Assembly (NCBI GenBank): GCA_018609945.1 | Contig: JAHENO010000184.1 | Coordinates: 1 to 41,087, forward strand | Length of the DNA stretch: 41,087 bases | Source: Haloarculaceae archaeon | GTDB lineage: Archaea > Halobacteriota > Halobacteria > Halobacteriales > Haloarculaceae | Reading direction: 5' to 3' | Shown: one piece after another, positions 27,802 through 37,062 of the stretch | Numbering within the stretch: the stretch's first letter is position 1 | Layout of the letters: each line of letters begins with the position of its first letter | Translations under genes and position numbers: made by a program | The notes under the pieces: generated by a model | Told to the model about the DNA's origin: nothing | Database searches by the model: none | Seen by the model: only the letters and a program-made list of their open reading frames with translations

Positions 27802-29493
27802 ATGAGTAGTGACGAGGTGGATCTGGTGGTGCGGGGGACGCTGGTGAACGTCAACACCGGCACGCTGTCGAACACGGCGGTCGCGGTCGACGACGGCGAA
27901 GTCGTCGCACTCGAGGAGCGGCCTGCCGAGCGCGAGATCGAGACGGAGTACATCACGCCGGGGCTGATCGACGCCCACATGCACGTCGAGTCGTCGATGG
28001 TCACACTCCCGCGGTACGGCGCGGCGGTCGTACCCAAGGGCGTCACGAGCGTCATCCACGATCCCCACGAAATCGCGAACGTCCTGGGGGCCGAGGGCGT
28101 CCGGTCACTCATCACCGACGCCGCCCACACGCCACTGAAAGCGCGCATCACGGTTCCCTCGTCGGTGCCGGCGTCCCACCTCCAGGACGGCGGCGCGACC
28201 GTCGACGCGGCCGCAGTGGCCGACCTGCTCGAGGAAGACATCGTGACGGCGCTGGGCGAGGTGATGAACATCCCAGGCCTGCTGGCTGGCGACGAGGAAG
28301 TCCACGCCAAGATTGAGGCCGCCCGCGAGCGCGGATTGACCGTCGACGGCCACGCGCCCCGCGTCACCGGGAGTGACCTCCAAGAGGTCGCACGCTACCT
28401 CGACAACGACCACGAGAGCATCGCCCTCCCGGAGGCCCGCGAGAAGGTCGAGGCCGGGATGCGCGTCTACCTCAGAGAGGGGTCCGCGAGCAAGAATCTC
28501 GAGGACCTCGTGGCGCTCGTCGACGAGGTCGATTCCCGGCGGCTCTCGCTGTGCACGGACGACCGGGACGTCGTCGACCTCGTGGAGCTGGGCGGCGTCG
28601 ACTACGTTGTCAGGAAAGCGATAGAACTGGGCGTCGATCCCGTCGAAGCCGTCCAGATGGCGACGCTCAATACAGCCGAGAGCTACGGGCTGCCCTTCGG
28701 TCGCGTGCAACCGGGCGCACCCGCCGATCTGGTGTTGCTGTCCGACCTGCGGTCCTGGGACGTCGACCACGTCGTCGTCGACGGCGAGGTCGATCCGACC
28801 GCGGGCGCCGGCGAACCGCCAGCCTCCGAGATCGCGACCGATACCGTCGCCTTCGACCCCGTCGACGCCGCCGACCTCGCGATCGAGCACGCCGGCCCCG
28901 GCCCGGTCGACGTACGGGTGGTCGACGCCGTCGGCGGACTCCAGACGGCCCGCATGGAGGCTACGGTCCCCGTCGAGACCGACGACCCTCCCGCCGGGAC
29001 GCGTGGCGTCCTCGCGCCGGACAGGGAGTCGGACGTGCTCCCGATGGCGGTCATCGAGCGCCACGGCGGCGATGGAGGCATCGGTCGGGGGTTCGTCCAC
29101 CGGCTGGGCCTCGCCCGTGGCGCGGTCGGGTCGACTGTCGCCCACGACGCCCACAACTGCATCGTGGCCGGGATCAGCCACGAGGCGATGGCACGCGTGG
29201 CGAACCACCTGCGGGACATCGAGGGTGGCGTCGCGGCCTACGATCCCGACCAAGAAACGGTGATGTCGCTCGCACTTCCGGTGGCGGGCCTGATGTCGGA
29301 CGCCCCGCTGGCCGATGTCAAGGAACGCTTCGAGGCGGTCGAGGATCTCGCGCGTGACATCGGGCTGACCCACGAGGGCGGGCTGATGGAACTGTCCTTC
29401 CTCGCGCTGGAGGTCATCCCCGAGTACCGTTTGACCAACAACGGCCTCGTCGATGTCGAGGCCTTCGACTACGTCGATGTATTGGCCGACTGA
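27802..29493 (+). CDS. ade: Adenine deaminase
   Basis: YITPGLIDAHMHVESSMVTLPRYGAAVVPKGVTSVIHDPHEIANVLG, CTDDRDVVDLVELGGVDYVVRKAIELG, GRVQPGAPADLVLL, HRLGLARGAVGSTVAHDAHNCIVAGIS. Confidence 0.95.
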   Translation: MSSDEVDLVVRGTLVNVNTGTLSNTAVAVDDGEVVALEERPAEREIETEYITPGLIDAHMHVESSMVTLPRYGAAVVPKGVTSVIHDPHEIANVLGAEGVRSLITDAAHTPLKARITVPSSVPASHLQDGGATVDAAAVADLLEEDIVTALGEVMNIPGLLAGDEEVHAKIEAARERGLTVDGHAPRVTGSDLQEVARYLDNDHESIALPEAREKVEAGMRVYLREGSASKNLEDLVALVDEVDSRRLSLCTDDRDVVDLVELGGVDYVVRKAIELGVDPVEAVQMATLNTAESYGLPFGRVQPGAPADLVLLSDLRSWDVDHVVVDGEVDPTAGAGEPPASEIATDTVAFDPVDAADLAIEHAGPGPVDVRVVDAVGGLQTARMEATVPVETDDPPAGTRGVLAPDRESDVLPMAVIERHGGDGGIGRGFVHRLGLARGAVGSTVAHDAHNCIVAGISHEAMARVANHLRDIEGGVAAYDPDQETVMSLALPVAGLMSDAPLADVKERFEAVEDLARDIGLTHEGGLMELSFLALEVIPEYRLTNNGLVDVEAFDYVDVLAD

Positions 29494-29572
29494 TACTGCC
29501 GGCTATAACTTCGTGAGGATATTCGACCACCCGCGGGGTCGAAATTCCTCATGGGCTTGTAGCCGGCAGTAT
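29493..29572. repeat. Nested inverted repeat / long hairpin at the ade 3' end
   Basis: Outer arms ATACTGCCGGCTA (29493-29505) / TAGCCGGCAGTAT (29560-29572), perfect 13 bp; inner arms TGAGGATATTCGACC (29514-29528) / GGTCGAAATTCCTCA (29537-29551) with 2 central mismatches; loop ACCCGCGG. Confidence 0.9.
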
Positions 29573-29668
29573 GAGGTTCGAGCCGGGACAGCTTTCACCG
29601 GGTTCGCGAATCTTCGTACCGAGAGTAATTACTAAGTACCAGTTCCCGCAATTGGACACGTTCCAGCG

Positions 29669-30829
29669 ATGGACGAGTCAACAACTGGCGTGGACAGGCG
29701 AAAGGTTCTCCGAACGCTCGGCGCAGCTGGCATCCTCGGACTGGCTGGCTGTGGCGGCGACGGCGGGGGCGGTGACGGTGGCGATGGAGGCAGCGAGGAT
29801 GGTGATGACAGTAGCGACGGCAGTGACGGGAGCGATGGCGGCTCCTCCGACGGCGGCGGCATGGACTCGATCAACGCCCACTGGGTGTACATTTCGGAGA
29901 TCGGCGACCTGGGCTGGTCGTGGGCACACAACGAGGGCCGGAAAGCCGTCGAAGAGGAGTTCGACTCGGTGAACACTGACTATACGGAGGCAGTCCCGCC
30001 CGGCGAATCGGAACGTGTCTTCGAACAGCTGGCCGGCGGCGATACCGACCTCGTTTTCGGGACGACCTTCGGCTACCAGGACCCGATGTTCAAAGTGGCG
30101 GAACAGTACACCGATACGATTTTCGAACACGCGACGGGGTTCCGGACCCGCGAGAACATGGGTCGGTACATGGGGCGCATCTATCAGCCCCGGTACCTGG
30201 CTGGCCAGGCCTGCGGGATGGTGACCGAGAACAACAACATCGGCTACGTTGCGGCGTTCCCGATCCCGGAGGTCGTCCGGTCGATCAACGCGATGACGCT
30301 CGGTGCACGCTCGGTCAACCCCGACGCGACCTTCAAGATCCGGTGGGTCAACGCGTGGTTCGACCCGCCGACCTCCCAGGAGGCTGCGAACTCACTGATC
30401 GACGAGAACTGCGACGTCATCGCCCAGGAACAGGACTCCCCGGCAGCGGTGAAAGCTGCCGCGGACGCCGGCGTCTGGGCCTCCGGGTACAACGCGCCGA
30501 TGGGCGAGTTCGGCGGCGAGAAGTACCTGATCTCGCCGATCTGGGACTGGGCCGAGTTCTACGTCCCGGAGACCCAGGCAGTCCTCGATAGGACCTGGGA
30601 GTCCGACTTCTTCTGGGGCGGCATGGAGACCGGCGTCCCGACGCTCGACGAGTGGGGACCGAACGTCCCACAGGAGGTCAAAGATACTGTCGCCTCGACC
30701 GAGCAGGAGATCCTCGATGGGTCACTCGACATCTGGGAAGGGACCAAATTCGAGGGCGAGAGCGACGAGTTCCTCTTCCAGGAGATGTCAAGCTTCGTCG
30801 AGGGCGTTGAAGGCGAAGTGCCCGAGTAG
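29669..30829 (+). CDS. BMP-family ABC transporter substrate-binding lipoprotein (nucleoside type), Tat-exported
   Basis: VDRRKVLRTLGAAGILGLAGCGG signal plus Gly/Asp/Ser linker; INAHWVYISEIGDLGWSWAHNEGRKAVEEEF, DLVFGTTFGYQDPMFKVAEQY typical of BMP/PnrA proteins. Confidence 0.9.
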   Translation: MDESTTGVDRRKVLRTLGAAGILGLAGCGGDGGGGDGGDGGSEDGDDSSDGSDGSDGGSSDGGGMDSINAHWVYISEIGDLGWSWAHNEGRKAVEEEFDSVNTDYTEAVPPGESERVFEQLAGGDTDLVFGTTFGYQDPMFKVAEQYTDTIFEHATGFRTRENMGRYMGRIYQPRYLAGQACGMVTENNNIGYVAAFPIPEVVRSINAMTLGARSVNPDATFKIRWVNAWFDPPTSQEAANSLIDENCDVIAQEQDSPAAVKAAADAGVWASGYNAPMGEFGGEKYLISPIWDWAEFYVPETQAVLDRTWESDFFWGGMETGVPTLDEWGPNVPQEVKDTVASTEQEILDGSLDIWEGTKFEGESDEFLFQEMSSFVEGVEGEVPE

Positions 30830-30850
30830 GCACCCGAAAATCGATTGTCT

Positions 30851-31231
30851 CTATTCGTTGGTCGCGATGGCTTCGACCTCGATGGCCGCGCCCTTCGGCA
30901 CGTTGCCCACCTCGATGGCGCTCCGTGCCGGCGGGTCCTCGTCGAAAAACTCCGCGTAGGTCTCGTTCATCTCGTCGAAGTCCTCGATGTCCTGCAGGAA
31001 GATGGTCATCTTGAGGACGTCGCTCATGTCCAGCCCCTCGGCGGCGAGGATGGCTTCGACGTTCGAGAGTGCCTGTTCGGTCTGGACGGAAACGGGTTCG
31101 TCGTCCAGCAGTTCCCCGTCGGTCGTGAGGGGCAACTGTCCGGCAGTGAAGAGGATGTCGCCGTTGGTCGTCGCCTGGCTGTACGCACCCACTGCGGCGG
31201 GCGCGTCGTCGGTACTGATTGTCCGTTTCAT
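30851..31231 (-). CDS. ridA: RidA/YjgF/UK114-family protein
   Basis: DDAPAAVGAYSQATTNGDILFTAGQLPLTTDGEL...LSNVEAILAAEGLDMSDVLKMTIFLQDIEDFDEMNETYAEFF. Confidence 0.93.
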   Translation of the reverse strand: MKRTISTDDAPAAVGAYSQATTNGDILFTAGQLPLTTDGELLDDEPVSVQTEQALSNVEAILAAEGLDMSDVLKMTIFLQDIEDFDEMNETYAEFFDEDPPARSAIEVGNVPKGAAIEVEAIATNE

Positions 31232-31409
31232 GTGCGAGCCGTCGTGGGCCGGTGTCTTGAAACCCGATGTTCAGTGTGTCGGACGCTTTTGTGCCTCGCA
31301 CGACCCCCGGCCCGACCGCCTCCCGTACTCGTGGGGACGACCACCTGTGTTTTTACCCCTGGAACGAAAAGCAGTCCCAACGCAATCCCGGCAACGGGGA
31401 GGTCCCACA

Positions 31410-31916
31410 GTGCAGGTCGAACTCCAACTCAACGGCGAAATGAACACGTTCGAGGCGTCGAAGACCGACAGCCTGCTCGACGTTCTCCGGAAGAACGGCT
31501 ACACGGGTGCCAAACGCGGCTGTGACACCGGTGCCTGTGGCTTCTGTACGGTCATCGTCGACGACGAACCACGGAATTCCTGTGTGATCCCGGCCGCAAA
31601 GGCCGACGGGAGCACCGTCGAAACCATCGAGGGACTCGGCTCCCAGACGGACCTCCATCCGGTCCAGGAAGCCTTCGTCAACCACTCGGCGCTGCAGTGT
31701 GGCTTCTGTATTCCGGGGATGATCATGCGCTCGAAGGCCCTCCTCGAGGAGAATCCGAGTCCCAGCAGAGCGGAGATCCGCGAGGGCCTCTCGGACAATC
31801 TCTGTCGCTGTACCGGCTACGAGAAGATCATCGACGCCGTCGAGGACGTAGCGGGCAGTGCGGCGGGCCAGTCGGGTGATTCCGCGGTCGTGACGGATGG
31901 CGGTGGTCCGGAATGA
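31410..31916 (+). CDS. [2Fe-2S] small subunit of molybdenum hydroxylase 2 (canonical motifs)
   Basis: From GTG 31410: VQVELQLNGEMNTFEASKTDSLLDVLRKNGYTGAKRGCDTGACGFCTVIVDDEPRNSC...QCGFCIPGMIM...DNLCRCTGYEKI; ATGA overlap with the large subunit. Confidence 0.93.
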   Translation: MQVELQLNGEMNTFEASKTDSLLDVLRKNGYTGAKRGCDTGACGFCTVIVDDEPRNSCVIPAAKADGSTVETIEGLGSQTDLHPVQEAFVNHSALQCGFCIPGMIMRSKALLEENPSPSRAEIREGLSDNLCRCTGYEKIIDAVEDVAGSAAGQSGDSAVVTDGGGPE

Positions 31917-34351
31917 GCACTCCCGACGACACTGACGACGGTGACGAACCCGAACGGCTGGACGGTGGCGTCGTCGACCTGCAGGACCCCGACGAGTCGC
32001 TGGACCTGGGGACCTCGCTCTCCGACCGGGAGAACATCACGACCGACCAAGAGAAATACGACGCCCGGAAGATCGTCACGGGCGAGGCCCGGTACACGGC
32101 AGACTACCGCGACCGCTTTCCCGAACTCGCCGAGGCCAGGATCGTCCGGAGCGACATCCCCCACGGCCGGGTGATCGACATCGATACGAGCGGGGCCGAG
32201 GAGATGGACGGCGTCCACGCCGTGATCACTCCCTGGGACGACGTCGTTCCGGACACGCTGTACTCGCCGTCCGGCCAGTCCTATCCGGAACCGAGCCCCT
32301 GGGACACGCGCGTGTTGCGTGAACACGTGCGGTTCGTCGGCGACCCCATCGCGGCGGTGGCCGCCGAGGACAGGGACACCGCCGACCGCGCCGCACGGAA
32401 ACTGGCTGTCGAGTACGAGGAGTACGACGCAGTCTTCGACATCTGGGAGGCCACTCGGCCCGACGCGCCACGGCTGTTCGACGATAGCGAGGTCGAAAAC
32501 GAGACGACCGGCGCGGACTACGAGCGCAACCTCGAATCGCACTTCGAGGGCGAACTCGGAAATCCCGAACGCGTCTTCGAGGCGACAGGCGACGAACAGA
32601 TCCTGGAGACCGAGTGGGAGACGCCATACCAGTCACACTGTGTCCCCGAACCCCACACGTCCATCGTCTACACCGACGAGGACGACCGCTACACCGTGAT
32701 CACGGCGACGCAGGTGCCCTACCACACGCGTCGGCAACTCTCACACGTCTTCGACGTGCCGATCCGGGACGTTCGCGTGGTGAAGCCCCGGGTCGGCGCC
32801 GGATTCGGATCGAAACAGGAGATGGTCATCGAACCCATCGCCCTGGCGCTCCACCGGAAGGCCGGGCTCCCGGTCAAACTGGAGTGTACCCGCCAGGAGG
32901 AGTTCTACGCGATCAGGAACCGCCATCCGATGGCGTTACAGTTCAAAACGGCAGTCGACGAGGACGGCAACCCCCGGGCGATGGACCTCTACGTCCGGGA
33001 AAACTCCGGTGCCTACGGGACCCACGGCATGACCGTCGCGAGCAACGTCGGGACGAAGGCGATGCCGCTGTATCCCCGCGTTCCGCACATGCGCTTTGCT
33101 GGCGACGTCGTGCACACGAACCTCCCGATGGGAGCCGCACAGAGGGGGTACGGCGCACCACAGGGGATGTTCGTGGTCGAGGCCCACCTCGACGAACTGG
33201 CGCGCCGTCTCGGCGAGGATCCCGTCGAATACCGGAAACGCCACGCCGTCCGCGAGGGCGACACCGACCGCGCCGCGGCCATCCTCAAGGACGGCGACCG
33301 TTTCGAGCGAACGATCCGGTCGTGTGGCATCAGGGAGTGCATCGAACGGGGTGCCGACGCCATCGGGTACGACGACATCGACCAGCCCGGGGCCGAGCAC
33401 CTGCACCGCGGCGTCGGGATGGCGCTCTGTGCCCAGGGCAGCGGCGTCGCGGGGAAGGAACTCGGTGCTGCCCAGCTCAAGATGAACGAGGACGGCAGCT
33501 TCATTCTCCAGGTCGGTGGCGTCGACGTCGGCAGCGGCAACGACACGATGTTCACACAGATTGCGGCGGAGACGCTCGGCTGTGAGCCCGACGACATCGT
33601 CGTCAAGTCCTCCGATACCGACATCGCGCCGTTCGATTACGGTGCCTACGCCTCCTCGACGACGTACATCAGCGGCCGCGCGGTCCAGAAGGCCGCCGCG
33701 GACGCCCGCGAGCGACTCCTCGAGTGGGGCGGGCGGCTGTTGGAGGAACCGGCGGAGAACCTGGCGACCGGTGGCGGCGAGGTCTACAGCGAGGAGACGG
33801 GCGCGTCGGTCACCCTGGAAGAGATCGGCTACGAATCGATCTACGGCGACGAGGACCGCGAGCACATCATGGGCCAGGGTCACCACGCGACCGACGAGAG
33901 CCCGCCACCCTTCGGCGCGCAGTTCCTCACGGCCGTCGTCGACGAGGAGACCGGCGAGTACGAGATCGAGGAGATGGTCTTCGCCGCCGACTGCGGTGTC
34001 GCGATCAACCCACCGCTGGTCGAGGGGCAGATCGAGGGGGGCGTCCACATGAGCTACGAGTTCGCGACCAGCGGGACCCTGTCGTTCGACGGGGAGGGCA
34101 ACCCGGAGACGCTTGGATTCCGCCAGTACGGGATGCCCCGGCCGGACGAACAGCCCCCCATCGAGTCGATCATCGTCGAAACGCACGAGCCGACTGGCCC
34201 CTTCGGCGCGAAATCGATCGGCGAACTCCCCACCAACGGCGTGCCGCCAGCGCTCTCGAACGCCATCCGTGACGCAGTCGGGGTTCGGCTGACGTCGCTC
34301 CCCATCGAGGCCGAGGACGTGAAGGCTGCTCTCGACGAACAGCCGGACTGA
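31913..34351 (+). CDS. Molybdenum hydroxylase large (Mo-binding) subunit 2
   Basis: KIVTGEARYTADY, VGAGFGSKQEMVIEP, GAAQRGYGAPQGMFVVEAHLDELARRLGEDP, GAYASSTTYISGRAV, EPTGPFGAKSIGELPTNGVPPALSNAIRDAVGVRL; co-linear paralogue of 25252-27690. Confidence 0.93.
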   Translation: MSTPDDTDDGDEPERLDGGVVDLQDPDESLDLGTSLSDRENITTDQEKYDARKIVTGEARYTADYRDRFPELAEARIVRSDIPHGRVIDIDTSGAEEMDGVHAVITPWDDVVPDTLYSPSGQSYPEPSPWDTRVLREHVRFVGDPIAAVAAEDRDTADRAARKLAVEYEEYDAVFDIWEATRPDAPRLFDDSEVENETTGADYERNLESHFEGELGNPERVFEATGDEQILETEWETPYQSHCVPEPHTSIVYTDEDDRYTVITATQVPYHTRRQLSHVFDVPIRDVRVVKPRVGAGFGSKQEMVIEPIALALHRKAGLPVKLECTRQEEFYAIRNRHPMALQFKTAVDEDGNPRAMDLYVRENSGAYGTHGMTVASNVGTKAMPLYPRVPHMRFAGDVVHTNLPMGAAQRGYGAPQGMFVVEAHLDELARRLGEDPVEYRKRHAVREGDTDRAAAILKDGDRFERTIRSCGIRECIERGADAIGYDDIDQPGAEHLHRGVGMALCAQGSGVAGKELGAAQLKMNEDGSFILQVGGVDVGSGNDTMFTQIAAETLGCEPDDIVVKSSDTDIAPFDYGAYASSTTYISGRAVQKAAADARERLLEWGGRLLEEPAENLATGGGEVYSEETGASVTLEEIGYESIYGDEDREHIMGQGHHATDESPPPFGAQFLTAVVDEETGEYEIEEMVFAADCGVAINPPLVEGQIEGGVHMSYEFATSGTLSFDGEGNPETLGFRQYGMPRPDEQPPIESIIVETHEPTGPFGAKSIGELPTNGVPPALSNAIRDAVGVRLTSLPIEAEDVKAALDEQPD

Positions 34352-34389
34352 CGACCCGACAGCCGCTCCCGGCGAACGGGACGGCTGAA

Positions 34390-34449
34390 AACCGTTGGCC
34401 ACACAGCCAGTCGGACCCCCACGAGGAATCGGTCGGAGAGCCAACGGTT
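34390..34449. promoter_or_regulatory. 10-bp inverted repeat flanking the tusD promoter region
   Basis: AACCGTTGGC (34390-34399) / GCCAACGGTT (34440-34449), right arm abutting a TTATC TATA-like element about 30 nt upstream of ATG 34478. Confidence 0.45.
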
Positions 34450-34477
34450 ATCTGGCGTCGGTGCGTTCCGGGCACGT

Positions 34478-34849
34478 ATGGCGCACCTCGGATTCCTGTT
34501 GACGGGCGGACCGTTCGACAGCGAGCGGTGGCGGACGGCCTACGAGATGGGCCGGGCGGCGCTCGACGCCGGCCACGAGGTGACCTACTTCCACTACCTC
34601 GATGGGGCGCTCGTCCCGGTCGCTGGACAGGAGTTTCCCGACTGCTCGGACACCGGCCTCTACGACGAGATGCCGGTCGAGAAGTTCCGCGAACTCGTGG
34701 CCGACGGTGCCGAGGTCATCTGCTGTGGCCTCTGCGTCAGCGCCCGCGGAATCGACGCCGAAACCGACTACCCGGAGGGCGTCGAAATCGGTCTCCTGCC
34801 CGATCTGGCGGATATGCTGGGAACTGCAGACAGGGTGATCTCGCTATGA
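34478..34849 (+). CDS. DsrE/TusD-like sulfur-relay protein
   Basis: MAHLGFLLTGGPFDSERWRTAYEMGRAALDAGHEVTYFHYLDGALVPV... ADGAEVICCGLCVSARGI (conserved Cys motif of DsrE/TusD). Confidence 0.82.
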   Translation: MAHLGFLLTGGPFDSERWRTAYEMGRAALDAGHEVTYFHYLDGALVPVAGQEFPDCSDTGLYDEMPVEKFRELVADGAEVICCGLCVSARGIDAETDYPEGVEIGLLPDLADMLGTADRVISL

Positions 34850-34868
34850 ACCCGGGGGTGAGTCCCAG

Positions 34869-35222
34869 ATGAAACGGGACGTGCTCGTGATGCTCACCCG
34901 TGCCCCCTACGGCCGCGTTCACGTGCCGGAGGGCCTGCGGGCCGCCCGCGGCGTGGCGGCCGGATTCGATCGTCACGACGTGACAGTGGCGTTCGTCGCG
35001 GACGGCGTCTACGCCGCCCGGGAAGCGGTCGACCGCGAGGCGCTGAACATGCCCGGCCACATCGCGGACCTGCTCGCCGAGGACGGCGAGATGGTCGTCG
35101 ACGAGGCGGCGATGGCTGCACGCGATGTCCGGCCGGCGGAGATCGCCGGGGACATCGCCGTCGAGTCGGGCGAACGGATAGCCGACCGCGTCCGCGCTGC
35201 GGACCACACACTGGATTTCTGA
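34869..35222 (+). CDS. DsrF/TusC-like DsrE-superfamily protein
   Basis: MKRDVLVMLTRAPYGRVHVPEGLRAARGVAAGFDRHDVTVAFVADGVYAA; located between TusD-like and TusB-like ORFs. Confidence 0.75.
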   Translation: MKRDVLVMLTRAPYGRVHVPEGLRAARGVAAGFDRHDVTVAFVADGVYAAREAVDREALNMPGHIADLLAEDGEMVVDEAAMAARDVRPAEIAGDIAVESGERIADRVRAADHTLDF

Positions 35223-35224
35223 CA

Positions 35225-35482
35225 ATGCTCTATCTCGTCGACGAACCGATGGCAGACCTCGCGTTCCGGACGATTGCCGGTGACGAAGATCCGCGTATCG
35301 CACTGATTCAGGACGGTGTGTTGCTGGCATCCAGGGCAGCCGCGGAAGTCGATGCCCCCATCTACGCCGTCGCGAAAGACGTCGAGGTCAGAGGCGTCGA
35401 CCTGCCGTCGGAGATAGAGCCCGTCCCGTACGACACATTGATAGAACTGGTCGTCGAACACGAAACCAAGTCGTTCGTATGA
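35225..35482 (+). CDS. DsrH/TusB-like protein
   Basis: 85 aa MLYLVDEPMADLAFRTIAGDEDPRIALIQDGVLLASRAAAEVDAPIYAVAKDVEVRGVDLPSEIEPVPYDTLIELVVEHETKSFV; ATGA overlap with the following gene. Confidence 0.75.
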   Translation: MLYLVDEPMADLAFRTIAGDEDPRIALIQDGVLLASRAAAEVDAPIYAVAKDVEVRGVDLPSEIEPVPYDTLIELVVEHETKSFV

Positions 35483-37059
35483 ACCTCTTCGAGGACGTCT
35501 CCGAGATGGTCGCCGACGGCAAGCCTGCGGCCATGCTGACAGTCGTCGACAAGGAGGGATCTGCGCCCCGTGACGTGGGAACGCGGATGGTTGTCACGGA
35601 AGAGTCGGAGCACGGCACAATCGGCGGGGGCACCGTCGAGAGCCTCGCCGTCGACGAGGCCCGCGCGGTCCTGGCCGGCGAGGCCGAACCGGGCGTCCGC
35701 ACCTACGAACTCGACCCGGACGGGAACACTGGCATGGTCTGTGGCGGGAAAATGGACGTCTTCGTCGACCGCCTCGAGGTCCGACCGCGCCTCTACATCG
35801 CGGGCGGTGGCCACATCAGCCAGGAACTCGCGCCGCTTGCCGACCGGCTCGGATACGAGATCACCGTCGTCGACGACCGCGAGGAGTACGCCGATCCCGA
35901 CCTGTTTCCCGATACTGCGGACGTCCTCCACGGGAACTACGGTGACGTGCTCGCGGACCTGCCGATGACAGCGGAGACGGCCGTAGCGGTCGCGACACGG
36001 AGCGGGACATTCGACCAGCAGGCCGTCGGTGCGGCTCTCGACGGCGGCGCCGGCTACGTCGGGCTGGTCGCCAGCGACCGCAAGGCAGAGCGCGTCCTCG
36101 ACTCGCTCGCGGATGACGGCTACAGCCGCGCCGCTCTGGCTCGCGTCCGGGCGCCCGTGGGGCTCGACCTCGGCGGCGGCAGCCCGCCGGACATCGCGCT
36201 CTCGATTCTCGCCGAGATCCACCGCGACCGCCACGACGCCACGGGCGACTCCGAGAACGGGCTGGACCTCGACGACCTGGTCGTCGTGCGCGGCGGGGGC
36301 GACCTGGGGAGTGGGGTCGTCTACCGGCTCCACGCGGCAGGCTATCCGGTCGTCGTCACCGAGGTCGGGGAACCCACAGTCGTCCGTCGCGCGGTCGCGT
36401 TCGGGACAGTGATGTACGAGGACTCGGTCACCGTCGAGGGTGTCACGGGCCGCCGCGCCGAGTCCGTCGACGAGGCCGTCACCATACTCGAGGCCGGTGA
36501 CGTGCCCGTCATCGAGGACCCCGACGCGACAGTGGCGGAGGAACTCGACGCCGCAGTGGTGGTCGACGCCATCATGGCGAAGGGCAAGACCGACACCGGC
36601 ACCCGCCGCGGGGACGCCGACGTCGTGATCGGACTCGGCCCGGGATTCGAGGCCGGCGAGGACGTCGACGCAGTCGTCGAGACGGACCGCGGGCACGAAC
36701 TCGGCCGGGTTTTCTACGAGGGGACTGCGAGCGCCTACGACGGAACCCCGGGCGAACGCCGTGGTTACACCACCGAGCGCGTGTTGCGGGCCCCAGCAGC
36801 GGGTCAGTGGGAGACTGCGGTCGAAATCGGGGACGTCGTGTCCGCGGGGGCGGTCGTCGGCTCCGTCGGTGACCGGCCCGTCAGAGCCGAGATCGACGGG
36901 CTCGTTCGTGGGCTCGTCCACGACGGCGTGTCCGTCTCCGAGGGCGCGAAACTCGGCGACGTCGATCCGCGGGGGGCGGCCGTCGATCACGAGAAAATTT
37001 CCGACAAAGCGCTCTCGCTGGGCGGTGGCGTGCTGGAAGCCGTGTTGCGGTTGCGATGA
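35479..37059 (+). CDS. yqeB: XdhC-family Moco-maturation protein fused to YqeB (EF2563-type SDMH accessory protein)
   Basis: N-terminal XdhC (AAMLTVVDKEGSAPRDVGTRMVVTEE, GTIGGGTVES, NTGMVCGGKMDVFVD, LYIAGGGHISQELAPLADRLGYEITVVDDR); C-terminal YqeB-like (LVVVRGGGDLGSGVVYRLHAAGYPVVVTEVGEPTVVRRAVAFGTVMYEDSVTVEGV, VVDAIMAKGKTDT, VIGLGPGFEAGEDVDAVVETDRGHELG). Confidence 0.9.
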   Translation: MNLFEDVSEMVADGKPAAMLTVVDKEGSAPRDVGTRMVVTEESEHGTIGGGTVESLAVDEARAVLAGEAEPGVRTYELDPDGNTGMVCGGKMDVFVDRLEVRPRLYIAGGGHISQELAPLADRLGYEITVVDDREEYADPDLFPDTADVLHGNYGDVLADLPMTAETAVAVATRSGTFDQQAVGAALDGGAGYVGLVASDRKAERVLDSLADDGYSRAALARVRAPVGLDLGGGSPPDIALSILAEIHRDRHDATGDSENGLDLDDLVVVRGGGDLGSGVVYRLHAAGYPVVVTEVGEPTVVRRAVAFGTVMYEDSVTVEGVTGRRAESVDEAVTILEAGDVPVIEDPDATVAEELDAAVVVDAIMAKGKTDTGTRRGDADVVIGLGPGFEAGEDVDAVVETDRGHELGRVFYEGTASAYDGTPGERRGYTTERVLRAPAAGQWETAVEIGDVVSAGAVVGSVGDRPVRAEIDGLVRGLVHDGVSVSEGAKLGDVDPRGAAVDHEKISDKALSLGGGVLEAVLRLR

Positions 37060-37062
37060 GGG

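Noticed and set aside
29754-29862. GGC/GAC-rich low-complexity repeat
   Set aside because: It encodes the Gly/Asp/Ser linker after the lipobox of a Tat lipoprotein, common in haloarchaeal binding proteins.
30987-31409. N-terminal extension of the second [2Fe-2S] subunit ORF
   Set aside because: It overlaps ridA on the opposite strand and is Ser/Arg-rich; the conserved domain begins at GTG 31410.
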